This document shows positions 1-8,452 of a stretch of 64,000 nucleotides of DNA, piece by piece. The translations under genes were made by a program, and so were the position numbers. The stretch covers positions 31,623 to 95,622 of the forward strand of contig JAHELJ010000017.1 in the NCBI GenBank assembly GCA_024644235.1. The letters run 5' to 3'. Source of the stretch: Lewinellaceae bacterium. GTDB taxonomy: Bacteria; Bacteroidota; Bacteroidia; Chitinophagales; Saprospiraceae. The notes under the pieces were generated by a model. That model was given only the letters and a program-made list of their open reading frames with translations. It made no database searches and was not told the DNA's origin. Numbering within the stretch: position 1 is the stretch's first letter; each line of letters begins with the position of its first letter.

Positions 1-492
1 GTCGGACGGGCCAATGATATCGAAGCCAGCCTTGGCTTGCTCCAAGGCCATCTTCACTAGGATCTCTATTGATTCGTCATTGAGGATCTCGCCATCTTTT
101 ACCAACCCGTCGTGCCCATCCGAGGAGTAGGGATCCATGGCGACATCACTGATGATCACCGAATCCGGGTAAGCTTTCTTTATTGCCTTTGCCGTCTGCA
201 GATAAAAATTGTCCGGGTCGAAACTATAGCTCGCCCGTTTGTCTTTGTGAGAATCTGTAACTGAGGGAAACAGGATGAATTTTGAAAGATGATTCTCCAT
301 GCATTCCCCCACAATCTCTACAGCGGTGTCAGTCGACAATCGGAAGTTGCCAGGCAGTGATGTTACCTCATCCTTGACCCCTTCACCGTCTACCAGAAAC
401 AAGGGATACACTAGTTGATCCACCGACAGCCTGGTCTCCCGCACCATACTGCGAATACCATCTGTTCTTCTATTTCTTCTCGGACGTCTCAT
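1..492 (-). CDS. hemB: Porphobilinogen synthase (delta-aminolevulinic acid dehydratase), C-terminus cut by window edge
   Basis: HemB condenses two 5-aminolevulinate molecules to porphobilinogen in the cytoplasmic haem and corrin pathway. The first 164 codons are present, starting at the ATG at 492 with the typical N-terminal Arg-rich RRPRRNRR stretch. The family segment DVAMDPYSSDGHDG is followed by a conserved GEILND stretch, and the window ends in GPSD. The metal-site region carries Asp residues and no Cys triad, so this is the Mg-dependent rather than the zinc-dependent class. The catalytic lysines lie beyond the window edge. It is followed upstream by an unrelated peptidase on the same strand, 149 bases away, in pyrimidine-rich DNA. 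Confidence 0.93.
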   Translation of the reverse strand, partial: MRRPRRNRRTDGIRSMVRETRLSVDQLVYPLFLVDGEGVKDEVTSLPGNFRLSTDTAVEIVGECMENHLSKFILFPSVTDSHKDKRASYSFDPDNFYLQTAKAIKKAYPDSVIISDVAMDPYSSDGHDGLVKDGEILNDESIEILVKMALEQAKAGFDIIGPSD

Positions 493-641
493 TTTTTTGT
501 GATCAGTGGTCAGCGGTTAGCTCCGTCTATAGTTGATCCTTAATCTCTATCCTTTTGCCCTTCACCCTTTTAACCTTTTTGACCTTGAATCATTTCCCTT
601 TAATCCCTTTTAAACTGTCAAGCTTTTAACCTATTTACCTC

Positions 642-2672
642 TCAACTATATTTCTCAAACCAAGCCAATATATGCACTACTTTGGCGATCAGGTTGCTCG
701 GCTTTGCAGCGATGCCATGACTGGCTTCTGGCACACGCACCATGGCCGTCTCCACACCCTGCAACTTCAGGGCGGTGTAATACTGTTCGGTCTCAGCCAT
801 TGGTGTACGATAATCTTCTTCACCCGTCAATAGCATGGTCGGCGTGGTCACATTACCCACCAGGGAAATAGGCGATCGGCTCAGATAATGCTCCGGCTCT
901 TCCCAGGGCTTGCCGGGAAACCAATACTTGCTGAAGAAACCGGGTCCATCCGCGTAGAGTACAAAACTGTACCAGTTGATCACTGGCTTTGCCACCACAG
1001 CAGCCCGAAAGCGGTCCGTTTTACCTACAATCCAGCTCGTGAGTACTCCACCTCCACTGCCACCAGTTACGTATAGCCTTTCTTCATCGATGTAGCCTTT
1101 CTCGACCACAGCATCCACTCCCGAGATCAGATCGTCGTAATCCTCGCCGGGGTAATTGTGATGAATCAGGTTACCAAATTCTTCGCCATAGCTGGTACTT
1201 CCTCTGGGATTGGTATACAAGACCACATAACCTGCCGCTGCGTAGAGCTGAACCTCTGCGGAGAAGCGGGTGCCATAGTTCGTGAAAGGACCGCCATGAA
1301 TCTCCAGGATGAGCGGGTACTTTTTGGTAGGATCAAAATGAGGAGGCTTGCAAATCCAACCCTGGACATCTCTTCCATCAAAAGAAGACTTGTACCAGAT
1401 CTCTTCCACCTCACCAACTTTCTTATAAGCAAACAAGTCATCGTTTAGTCTGGTTAACCGCTTGGATCCTCCACTTGCTGTGGTCACAGCTACATCCGCT
1501 GGGTGCTCAGGTGTGCCTAGGGTGAAGGCCATTCGACCATTCGATGATACTGAAAACGAGCCTCCACTATATGGCCGCCCAAGACTAGTGCCTCCCACGT
1601 CCATCACCAGGTCGGTAACATTTCCGTCAAGGGTCATGCGAGCCAGTTTGGTATTGCCCTTATCGTCGTATTGAATAAAGAGTGAGCTTCCATCGGCAGC
1701 CCAATAGTGATCATCGACATTCCGATCGAAACTGCAGGAAATACATTGTGACATGGAACCATCCATATTCATCACATACAGCCGGGTCAGTTGATATCCT
1801 TGATGCCGATCATCGAGCCCGAGATAAGCGATCTTTGATCCATTTGGGGAAACGACCGGGGCACCATCGGGGCCATACCGATCAGTCAGCATCGTCACGT
1901 TCCGAGTGCGGATGTCCAACCTGTAGATTTCCGAATTGCGAGGTTCAAAATCACGGTTTTCGTGGCCATTGGCTGAGAAAAACAAAGTAGATCCATCCTT
2001 CGACCAGGCGAGATTGCCTCCGTGATCAAATGGATCATTCGTGAGCTGAGTGGCTGAGCCTCCATCTGATGGCATCACAAAGATCTGATGGTACTCGTCC
2101 TTTACCCAGCCCGATCCATCTCTTCGGTACACCAGGCGATCTACTACTTTCGGGGGATCATTCCACGTGGCTCCCTCAGGCTTCTTGGGCATGCTTACAA
2201 ACGGCTCCTCCTCATAAGGTACAGCCATTGTAAAAGCGATCATGCTGCCATCGGGCGACCATGAGATACTGCCGGGAGATTTTGGTAGGTTGGTGAGTCT
2301 AACATCAGCACCATCTTCTAACCAACGCACATAGATCTCGCTGCCTTCATCTCCGATGCGCACATAAGCCAACTGCTCCCCATTAGGCGACCAACGAGGT
2401 CGATTGCTGTGTTGCTCAGATGCTGTGAGAGGCCGATGCTTCTGCCCGTCAGATTGGATGGTCCATATCTGCGACAGATTGGCATCAGTCATAATGTCTT
2501 TCGAATTACGCACGTATGCGATGATGTTGCCATTTGGTGAGATCTGAGGATCGGTGGCATACTCGAGATCGAATACGTTGATTGGCTCGAGAATATCACT
2601 AAACTTGTCACTTTGGCTATAGACCGCTCCTACCAACCAAAACAGGATAAAGGTCAGGACTTGCTTTTTCAT
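642..2672 (-). CDS. S9-family prolyl oligopeptidase / acylaminoacyl-peptidase-like, secreted
   Basis: A serine peptidase with an N-terminal beta-propeller built of TolB/PD40-type repeats (motifs such as ISPNG, WSPNG, WSPDG, roughly residues 40-380) and a C-terminal alpha/beta-hydrolase domain. The visible triad is Ser about 539 in GGSGGG, Asp about 620 in EEDYRTP and His about 652 in EASHG. The protein starts at the ATG at 2672 (MKKQVLTFILFWLVG..YSQS), which gives a clean signal peptide. The open frame continues upstream to 2945, but that extension overlaps the next gene and is not protein-like. It probably degrades oligopeptides in the periplasm. It lies 19 bases downstream of the lipoprotein gene and may share its transcript. 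Confidence 0.9.
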   Translation of the reverse strand: MKKQVLTFILFWLVGAVYSQSDKFSDILEPINVFDLEYATDPQISPNGNIIAYVRNSKDIMTDANLSQIWTIQSDGQKHRPLTASEQHSNRPRWSPNGEQLAYVRIGDEGSEIYVRWLEDGADVRLTNLPKSPGSISWSPDGSMIAFTMAVPYEEEPFVSMPKKPEGATWNDPPKVVDRLVYRRDGSGWVKDEYHQIFVMPSDGGSATQLTNDPFDHGGNLAWSKDGSTLFFSANGHENRDFEPRNSEIYRLDIRTRNVTMLTDRYGPDGAPVVSPNGSKIAYLGLDDRHQGYQLTRLYVMNMDGSMSQCISCSFDRNVDDHYWAADGSSLFIQYDDKGNTKLARMTLDGNVTDLVMDVGGTSLGRPYSGGSFSVSSNGRMAFTLGTPEHPADVAVTTASGGSKRLTRLNDDLFAYKKVGEVEEIWYKSSFDGRDVQGWICKPPHFDPTKKYPLILEIHGGPFTNYGTRFSAEVQLYAAAGYVVLYTNPRGSTSYGEEFGNLIHHNYPGEDYDDLISGVDAVVEKGYIDEERLYVTGGSGGGVLTSWIVGKTDRFRAAVVAKPVINWYSFVLYADGPGFFSKYWFPGKPWEEPEHYLSRSPISLVGNVTTPTMLLTGEEDYRTPMAETEQYYTALKLQGVETAMVRVPEASHGIAAKPSNLIAKVVHILAWFEKYS

Positions 2673-2691
2673 TTTTAATCGATTTAAGTCG

Positions 2692-3105
2692 TCACTGCTT
2701 GATGGTCTCCACGGCATCCTCTCTAGTGAGAATAAAATGGTTGGGACCTTTAATGGAGTACTGATCTTCACCAATCCATTCCAGCTTAAAAGCTGTATTT
2801 GGTCCTCTTTCCAGATCAAATATAAAAAGGCTGTCACCCCGCACCTCCCATTTGCCCAGGTCATCAATCTCCCGGCCCATGGCTCTGACCTTGTATATAA
2901 AGGTGTTGTTCTTCTCGAAACCAAAGGATATTTGAGAGGTAGCATGGTACCCTTTCATAGTCGGATCGACATTGTCAAGATTGACCTCTGCCCTGTAGCT
3001 TCCTTCCTTGATCACGATCCGGTCTGCATCTGCTTCGTCTTTTTGAGCATTGCACGAGCAAAATAGGGCGAAGGCAATCAATAACAATAACAGTGTTCTT
3101 GTCAT
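2692..3105 (-). CDS. Small lipoprotein, lipocalin/NlpE-like fold possible, unknown function
   Basis: A 137-residue protein with a lipoprotein signal peptide (MTRTLLLLLIAFALFCSC, lipid-modified Cys near residue 18). The mature part is rich in beta-strand-like sequence, with segments such as FGFEKNNTFIYKV, GKWEVRGDSLFIF and YSIKGPNHFILTRE. This pattern is common in small barrel lipoproteins of Bacteroidota that describe a dose-response-like barrel, but I cannot place it in a named family. It has its own -7 type promoter element 20 bases upstream and precedes the S9 peptidase gene. Confidence 0.75.
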   Translation of the reverse strand: MTRTLLLLLIAFALFCSCNAQKDEADADRIVIKEGSYRAEVNLDNVDPTMKGYHATSQISFGFEKNNTFIYKVRAMGREIDDLGKWEVRGDSLFIFDLERGPNTAFKLEWIGEDQYSIKGPNHFILTREDAVETIKQ

Positions 3106-3124
3106 CTTTTATGTTTTAGATCTG

Positions 3125-3132
3125 CAAAGGTA
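3125..3132 (-). promoter_or_regulatory. Bacteroidota-type -7 promoter element
   Basis: TACCTTTG on the minus strand matches the TAnnTTTG consensus of the main Bacteroidota sigma factor. It sits 20 bases before the lipoprotein ATG. I see no clear TTG at the expected -33 position. Confidence 0.5.
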
Positions 3133-3480
3133 GTGAGCGGAAAGGGAAAATGTTATTTGAATCGCTTCTGAATGGATTAAGGCATCCAATGCTTTGATGA
3201 AGCACGTTCTCACTACCTCGAGATGATTGCTTCGCTCGGCGATGATCAGCACTTTACTTTTTTCTTGACGCTTCGGTCAGGACCTTGCCTCGTCCTCCCT
3301 CCACACCTCCATTCTAAAAGCAAAAGGTGTCCCTCATTGACGAGAAACACCATGCTTGTGACCCTGCCTTCGCTGCTGCTTCGGCAGACAGGCTCGGGAG
3401 GACTTCCCGACATTTCGCTTCACTTCAGTCGGGATAAACTTCTCATCCTCCCGCTGCATATATAATTCAGATAATCCTTC
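3133..3480. other. Gene-free stretch downstream of tRNA-Arg
   Basis: About 350 bases with no credible gene. Open frames here lack protein-like composition. It holds two short hairpin sequences (see the repeat entry at 3376-3410) and otherwise nothing I recognise. Confidence 0.5.
3376..3410. repeat. Pair of short hairpins, candidate interspersed extragenic element
   Basis: CTGC-TTCG-GCAG (3376-3387) is a perfect stem with a UUCG tetraloop. Six bases later comes TCGGGA-ggact-TCCCGA (3394-3410), a 6-bp stem. The flanks (3367-3440) have similarly Ser/Gly-like GC-rich composition, unlike neighbouring intergenic DNA. It may be one copy of a dispersed repeat. No second copy is seen in this window. 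Confidence 0.3.
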
Positions 3481-3511
3481 AATAAGAAAGCACCTTCGTT
3501 TACGAAGATGC
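3481..3511 (-). terminator. Rho-independent terminator of tRNA-Arg
   Basis: On the minus strand, immediately after the tRNA, a stem forms from GCATCTTCG and CGAAGGTGC around a TAAA loop (3490-3511). It is followed by TTTCTTATT. Position and shape fit transcription termination of the tRNA gene. Confidence 0.7.
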
Positions 3512-3519
3512 TCTCCAAC

Positions 3520-3596
3520 TGGTGACCGCGGGAGGACTCGAACCCCCAACCCTCTGATCCGAAGTCAGATATTCTATCCAATTGAACTACGCGGCC
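3520..3596 (-). tRNA. tRNA-Arg (anticodon UCG), CCA encoded
   Basis: Read on the minus strand, the acceptor arm GGCCGCG pairs with CGCGGTC (one G-U pair). The discriminator A is followed by an encoded CCA (ends at 3520). The anticodon arm is TCTGA-CTTCGGA-TCAGA, giving anticodon TCG, which reads CGA (Arg). The T arm carries GGTTCGAGTCC. A TAnnTTTG-type promoter element lies 38 bases upstream and a terminator directly downstream, so it is a single-gene transcript. Confidence 0.95.
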
Positions 3597-3633
3597 TAAT
3601 AATCAACCCCTTAATTTCATCAAATAGGGATGG

Positions 3634-3641
3634 CAAAAGTA
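3634..3641 (-). promoter_or_regulatory. Bacteroidota-type -7 promoter element for tRNA-Arg
   Basis: TACTTTTG on the minus strand matches TAnnTTTG and lies 38 bases upstream of the mature tRNA 5' end. The remaining DNA to 3849 shows no gene. Confidence 0.5.
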
Positions 3642-3849
3642 AGAAAATAGTAGTGATCCGTTGTGCCAGAAAGATCTCGAATTCAGAACCCATTGCTTCC
3701 AAAACGCACATCATCCATATATAGAATAGATCAGGGGTTGAGGCCGACTCCTGTGATTTTTTGTCAAGGACATATCTACCACTCCTACCCTTTTTCTGAA
3801 AGGGTTTCCTAAATTGCTGCCTCGAATACAAATCGGTCGAACTTCAAGC

Positions 3850-4866
3850 ATGATAGCAACTTTCTATGAAGGCAATCGCTCATTCTCAGTGAAGGAGAAA
3901 CCCATTGTCCCACCTGGATCCGATGAGGTACAGATCAAGGTATCTTTTTGCGGTGTCTGTGGTACTGATGTCCATATTTATCATGGCGTAATGGATAAGA
4001 GGGTAAAAATGCCCATTACCATAGGTCATGAAATGTCCGGGGTAATCGTACAGGTAGGCAAAGGAGTGAATGATTTCCAAGCTGGTGAGAAAGTGGTAGT
4101 GCGCCCACTGGATAATCGTGGTGAAAAACCATCTGATAAGGGGCATAGTCACATCTGTAAAGACCTGAAGTTTATTGGTATAGATAGTCCTGGCGCCATG
4201 CAACAATATTGGAATGTACCGGCATTCACATTACACCGTTTGCCTGCTGCGACGGATCTTAAACTGGCAGCCTTGGTAGAACCACTGGCTGTGGCCTGTC
4301 ACGATGTACGTCTGGCTGGTTTGAAAAAAGATGAATTTGCCATGGTATTGGGGGGTGGCCCGATTGGCATGCTGGTTGCTCTGGTGGCCAGGAATGAGGG
4401 AGCCAGGGTTGTCATCTCTGAGGTTAACCCGGTAAGATTGGCGCTCGCCAAGAATCTTGGATTCGAAGTTGTTAATCCATCTGAAGTTGATTTGCTGCAA
4501 TTTGCTGAGGAAACCACTAATGGAAGATTGGCGGATGTAGTTTTCGAGGTAGCTGGTGTACAAACTACCATAGATCAGATGACGCAAATCGCTGGTATCC
4601 GCAGCCGTATCGTTGTAGTGGCAATACATAGTCAGCCGAGACCAGTCAATTTGTTCCAAATGTTTTGGAAAGAGCTACAAGTGATTGGGGCCAGAGTCTA
4701 CGAGAAAGAGGATTATGAAACAGCCATCCAATTGATCACAAACACAAATCTGCCTTTCGAATCTTTGATTACAAAGGTGCAGGCACTATCGGATATTCAG
4801 CAAGTATTTGAGCAAATCGAGAAGAACCCGGATGGCATGAAGATCATCCTGGATTGTCAAAAATAG
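3850..4866 (+). CDS. Zinc-type medium-chain alcohol/sugar dehydrogenase lacking the structural zinc site
   Basis: An NAD(P)-dependent polyol or acid-sugar dehydrogenase of 338 residues, of the L-threonine/sorbitol dehydrogenase type. The start chosen is the ATG at 3850 (MIATFYEGN); an upstream in-frame ATG adds non-conserved residues. Catalytic zinc ligands are visible: Cys37 in GVCGTD, His60-Glu61 in GHEMSG and Glu144 in VEPLAVACH. The nucleotide-binding motif is GGGPIG (168-173). The lobe that normally carries four structural-zinc Cys holds a single Cys103 (HSHICKD), so this site is lost. It is the first gene of a three-gene operon with a KduD-like SDR (7-base gap) and an enolase-superfamily enzyme, which points to acid-sugar breakdown. 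Confidence 0.85.
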   Translation: MIATFYEGNRSFSVKEKPIVPPGSDEVQIKVSFCGVCGTDVHIYHGVMDKRVKMPITIGHEMSGVIVQVGKGVNDFQAGEKVVVRPLDNRGEKPSDKGHSHICKDLKFIGIDSPGAMQQYWNVPAFTLHRLPAATDLKLAALVEPLAVACHDVRLAGLKKDEFAMVLGGGPIGMLVALVARNEGARVVISEVNPVRLALAKNLGFEVVNPSEVDLLQFAEETTNGRLADVVFEVAGVQTTIDQMTQIAGIRSRIVVVAIHSQPRPVNLFQMFWKELQVIGARVYEKEDYETAIQLITNTNLPFESLITKVQALSDIQQVFEQIEKNPDGMKIILDCQK

Positions 4867-4873
4867 ATACCAA

Positions 4874-5650
4874 ATGGCCACGAGCATTCTGGAGAGTTTC
4901 AACTTAGATGGAAAAACTGCCCTTGTCACCGGCTGTAGGAGAGGTATTGGTAAGGCTATGGCGATTGCCCTGGCGCAAACCGGTGCAGATATCGTCGGAG
5001 TATCAGCAAACCTGGAATTGCAGGGCAGCGATATCGAACAAGCCGTTCTTGCCGAAGGACGCAGGTTCAAAGCTTACCAATGTGATTTCAGTAATCGGGA
5101 GTCGCTCTATCGTTTTATTCAGCAGGTTAAAGATGATTTTCCAACGATCGATATTCTGGTGAACAATGCTGGCACTATACTCCGCAAACCTGCAGTGGAA
5201 CATTCGGATGAATTCTACGACAAAGTCGTGGAGGTAAACCAAAATGCTCAATTTATTCTCACCCGTGAGATCGGTAAGGGAATGGTGATGAGGGGTATGG
5301 GGAAAATTGTTTTCACCGCTTCGCTCTTGACTTTCCAGGGTGGCATTACAGTACCAGGCTATGCTGCAAGCAAGGGTGCTATTGGCCAGTTAACCATGGC
5401 TTTTGCCAACGAGTGGGCCAGCAAAGGTGTTAATGTGAATGCCATTGCGCCCGGATATATCAGTACCGACAATACCGAAGCACTTCGAAACAATCCTGTC
5501 AGATCAAAGGCCATCCTGGAACGTATCCCTGCCGGCCGATGGGGCGAACCAGAAGATTTTGCCGGTCCTATTGTCTTCCTCTGCTCCGCTGCATCTGATT
5601 ATATCCATGGGACTATAATGCTGGTCGATGGCGGATGGATGGGAAGGTAG
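4874..5650 (+). CDS. kduD: KduD-like short-chain dehydrogenase (2-dehydro-3-deoxy-D-gluconate 5-dehydrogenase family)
   Basis: A classical SDR of 258 residues. The cofactor motif is TGCRRGIG (19-26), NNAG is at 97-100, and the catalytic triad is Ser150, Tyr163, Lys167. The C-terminal half (FQGG..VPGYAASKGA, NVNAIAPGYISTDNT, ERIPAGRWGEPEDF, VDGGW) follows KduD closely. Family members interconvert 2-keto-3-deoxygluconate and its 5-keto form in uronate and pectin metabolism. The exact substrate is inferred, because KduD-like SDRs also occur in other acid-sugar pathways. It lies between the zinc dehydrogenase and the dehydratase. Confidence 0.82.
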   Translation: MATSILESFNLDGKTALVTGCRRGIGKAMAIALAQTGADIVGVSANLELQGSDIEQAVLAEGRRFKAYQCDFSNRESLYRFIQQVKDDFPTIDILVNNAGTILRKPAVEHSDEFYDKVVEVNQNAQFILTREIGKGMVMRGMGKIVFTASLLTFQGGITVPGYAASKGAIGQLTMAFANEWASKGVNVNAIAPGYISTDNTEALRNNPVRSKAILERIPAGRWGEPEDFAGPIVFLCSAASDYIHGTIMLVDGGWMGR

Positions 5651-5674
5651 ATTCATCTGGGACTTTTAGAAACA

Positions 5675-6766
5675 ATGAGCACTAAAATCCGCAGCATAAA
5701 AACCGAACTTTTTCAGGTGCCGCTACCTGAAGTGCTATCTGATGCTATGCATGGAGATCACACATTTTTCGAGCTGGTGATTGCCACCGTGATTTTGGAA
5801 AATGGACAAGAAGGTGCTGGGTACACCTACACCGGCGGAAAGGGAGGCCGGGCCATCCAAGCCATGATAGAGTATGATCTTGTTCCTGCACTAAATGGAA
5901 AAGATGGGAGTGACATTGAACAGATCTATGACTTCATGCAATGGCACCTGCATTATGTAGGTCGAGGCGGGGTCGCGTCGTTTGCGATATCAGCGATCGA
6001 CATCGCTTTGTGGGATATCCGGTGTAAGGCAATGGAAAAACCACTTTGGCAGGTCGCCGGGACTGGTGGAAATACCTGTAAAGCTTACTGCGGAGGCATT
6101 GATCTGATGTTTTCAAAGGATAAGTTGCTACGTAACATAGCAGGATACCTTGATGATGGTTTTAATGCCGTCAAAATTAAGGTTGCAAGACCTTCTTTAG
6201 AGGAGGATTTGGAGAGGATAAGTTCGGTGAGAAATCTAATTGGCCAGGAGGTCAATCTGATGGTTGATGCCAATTATGGATTCAGTGTCGAGGACGCCAT
6301 AACTGCTGCCAGAGCCTTTGAGCAGTATGATATTTACTGGTTCGAGGAACCGATCATCCCAGACAATTATCAAGGCTATGCTGCCATAGCTGAGGCCACC
6401 GGGATGCCAATGGCTGCCGGAGAAAACTATCACATGATCCACGAGTTTCGACAAGCTTTCGAACAATCGAAATTGTCTTATATCCAGCCTGATGCCTCTA
6501 ATTGCGGAGGAATCAGTGGTTGGTTGGCAGTGGCTAATCTGGCTGCTCAATACGGCATCCCCGTCTGCTCTCATGGCATGCAAGAATTGCATGTGAGCCT
6601 GGTTTCATCGCAACCTCACGGGGGTTGGCTTGAAGTACACAGCTTTTATATCGACCAATACACAACTCACCCGCTGGTGGTTGAGAACTTCAAGGCAGTT
6701 GCTCCTGACACTCCCGGGATAGGGGTCAGCTTTAACATGAAAAAATTATTGCCTTTTCGCAAATGA
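5675..6766 (+). CDS. Enolase-superfamily acid-sugar dehydratase or cycloisomerase (mandelate racemase subgroup)
   Basis: A 363-residue protein with the N-terminal capping domain and TIM-barrel of the mandelate racemase subgroup. Visible catalytic groups are Lys167-x-Lys169 (VKIKVAR), metal ligands Asp198 (DANYG), Glu224 (EEP) and Glu250 (GEN), and the His300/Asp273 dyad ([16 protein letters not shown]). This set fits abstraction of a proton next to a carboxylate, followed by water loss or lactone rearrangement. The nearest functions I recall for the SHGMQELH type are aldarate or aldonate dehydration and galactarolactone chemistry. Operon context with KduD suggests a 2-keto-3-deoxy sugar acid as product. 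Confidence 0.82.
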   Translation: MSTKIRSIKTELFQVPLPEVLSDAMHGDHTFFELVIATVILENGQEGAGYTYTGGKGGRAIQAMIEYDLVPALNGKDGSDIEQIYDFMQWHLHYVGRGGVASFAISAIDIALWDIRCKAMEKPLWQVAGTGGNTCKAYCGGIDLMFSKDKLLRNIAGYLDDGFNAVKIKVARPSLEEDLERISSVRNLIGQEVNLMVDANYGFSVEDAITAARAFEQYDIYWFEEPIIPDNYQGYAAIAEATGMPMAAGENYHMIHEFRQAFEQSKLSYIQPDASNCGGISGWLAVANLAAQYGIPVCSHGMQELHVSLVSSQPHGGWLEVHSFYIDQYTTHPLVVENFKAVAPDTPGIGVSFNMKKLLPFRK

Positions 6767-6796
6767 AGTGGCTAGTCTTTGTCAGATTTTGTACAA

Positions 6797-7387
6797 TTAT
6801 TTAACAGCAACAATCACCTTCTTTGCAACTTCCTTGGCAATATCCTCCTCTTTATCACCAAGCCCCCTTGGCATGACAACCATCTGATAATGTTCGTTCC
6901 AGTATACCATCAGGTTGAAACCAATGAGGTCATAGGTAAATGCCAGGTCTCCTAATGCAGTAATGTCCCTGCCATTGCGAATCGCGGTGGCGGTCTCCTC
7001 GCCTAAACCCAACATATCAGCGTTTGATTCCGACGATATAACAGCAGCTTTGGTCTTTGGCACCGATTCACCGGGGGAATACTTTATGAAAAGACCAACA
7101 GATCTCTCAGGCGAAGAAGTAACTATATCGCATTGAGAGACGACCCTTCCCTCATTTTCAATGTGCATAATAGGGGTGATATCTCCAGTGGCTTCCCCAA
7201 TAATCTGTTCAAGTCCGATGGATTGAAGTAAGGTGCATGCATTTAATTCCAGAGAAGTCGAGGCACTGTTCAGAGCTGGCGTGACCGTCTTCGACGAGAG
7301 ATCGGTGTTGGAAGAGGAGCCACTACATCCCAATTGCATCAGCAAAGCTAGAGTGGTGGCAATATTGAAACCATGATAGGTTCTCAT
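6797..7387 (-). CDS. Lipoprotein of unknown function
   Basis: A 196-residue protein with a lipoprotein leader ending LLMQLGCSGSSS (lipid-modified Cys about residue 21) and a Ser/Thr-rich linker. The mature domain contains CTLLQSIGLEQIIGE and a later Cys in VSQCDIV, a spacing that could form a disulfide. Segments such as GLGEETATAIRNGRDITALGDLAFTYDL and YWNEHYQMVV suggest a compact extracytoplasmic domain. I do not recognise the family. It converges on the preceding acid-sugar operon with a 30-base gap. Confidence 0.7.
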   Translation of the reverse strand: MRTYHGFNIATTLALLMQLGCSGSSSNTDLSSKTVTPALNSASTSLELNACTLLQSIGLEQIIGEATGDITPIMHIENEGRVVSQCDIVTSSPERSVGLFIKYSPGESVPKTKAAVISSESNADMLGLGEETATAIRNGRDITALGDLAFTYDLIGFNLMVYWNEHYQMVVMPRGLGDKEEDIAKEVAKKVIVAVK

Positions 7388-7468
7388 AGGAATGACAAAT
7401 TATTAATCCCGGCAAATTACTGCGGATTAATAATCGGCGCTCAAATATTTACTGAAGTGCAGCTATCT

Positions 7469-8452
7469 CTATCCCAGCACACCCAAGTGCAATATCCTTC
7501 CACCTGTCTGACACATTGGATGTACATTCTTCCCGATCACCACGCCCTCTTCGGGAGCTTTGTACCGTTTGACAATGTCGCCAAAGGCATTATGTATGGT
7601 AGCGATCACATCACCTTCATGAACAAAATCGGTAAGTTCGGGATGTACCGATAATATGCCCCCGGTATCGGCGTAGATCCAATAGGAATGACTGCATTCT
7701 ACAGGAGGGATGTTTGGCTCGAGGATTTCTCCATCGATCATCCGCAGATGCACCATTGCGTTTTGAACCCCCTCATAAGCGGACTGAACCATGTCTTTCT
7801 GAAATCGGTTAGGATCTCCAATCTCAAGGGTAACTGCCGGAATACCCATCTCATCCGCAGCACCTCTCAGTGTTCCATCTGAAGGTGGATTATGAACAAT
7901 GATGTCAGGGTTCTGGAGATAAGCTAATGCCGCGGTCTGCTCATCTTCCATGTCTGCCCGGACATAGTAGGAATTAATCCTGCCAAAACTGGCGGTGTGC
8001 AGATCGATCAGAAAGTCAATGTTCTTTACAACATTCTGAACAAACCGGTATGCATAAACCTCACTTACGTTTCCATTCTCCTTACCCGGCATAATGTGGT
8101 TCAAATCGGTGCCATCAGGAAATCGTCTTTGCTTTCTCAGGAATGAAGGCACATTGACCACCGGTATACCAATCACTATGCCTGACAACTGCTCCACCTG
8201 CAGTTTTCTGAACATTCGCTGTATGACAAATAAGCCGTTGATCTCGTTGCCGTGAATTGCTGCCGTAATGCCCAGCACCGGACCATCACTTTTTCCCCGT
8301 GCAATCAGTACGGGGATATGAATTGGCTGCCCTATACCATTGGTGACCAGGTGCAACCAGTATTTTTGAATCTCCCCTCTGGGCACTCCTGAGAGTTCGA
8401 GTTTTCGAACCACCCGAATATCCTTATCAAGATGAAAAAGATAAGTCTCCAT
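7469..8452 (-). CDS. Succinylglutamate desuccinylase/aspartoacylase-family zinc hydrolase
   Basis: A 327-residue zinc-dependent amidohydrolase of the AstE/AspA branch of the M14 fold. Zinc ligands are His67 and Glu70 (IHGNE) and His152 (DLHT). Glu210 (PAVTLEIG) is the likely general base. Family members remove an acyl group from an N-acyl amino acid. The last 70 residues (HEGDVIATIHNAFGD..APEEGVVIG) form the usual C-terminal barrel. The start overlaps the end of the GshB-like ligase gene by 26 bases, so the two are translationally coupled. Its likely job is to hydrolyse or edit the product of the two ATP-grasp proteins upstream. Confidence 0.87.
   Translation of the reverse strand: METYLFHLDKDIRVVRKLELSGVPRGEIQKYWLHLVTNGIGQPIHIPVLIARGKSDGPVLGITAAIHGNEINGLFVIQRMFRKLQVEQLSGIVIGIPVVNVPSFLRKQRRFPDGTDLNHIMPGKENGNVSEVYAYRFVQNVVKNIDFLIDLHTASFGRINSYYVRADMEDEQTAALAYLQNPDIIVHNPPSDGTLRGAADEMGIPAVTLEIGDPNRFQKDMVQSAYEGVQNAMVHLRMIDGEILEPNIPPVECSHSYWIYADTGGILSVHPELTDFVHEGDVIATIHNAFGDIVKRYKAPEEGVVIGKNVHPMCQTGGRILHLGVLG

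Noticed and set aside
1158..2000. Plus-strand open frames opposite the S9 peptidase
   Set aside because: They are shadows of the minus-strand gene without start context or recognisable domains.
642..2945. Long form of the S9 peptidase starting at 2945
   Set aside because: The extra N-terminus covers the lipoprotein gene in another frame; ATG 2672 gives a signal peptide.
3574..3831. 85-codon open frame on the minus strand
   Set aside because: It overlaps the tRNA-Arg gene and has no protein-like composition.
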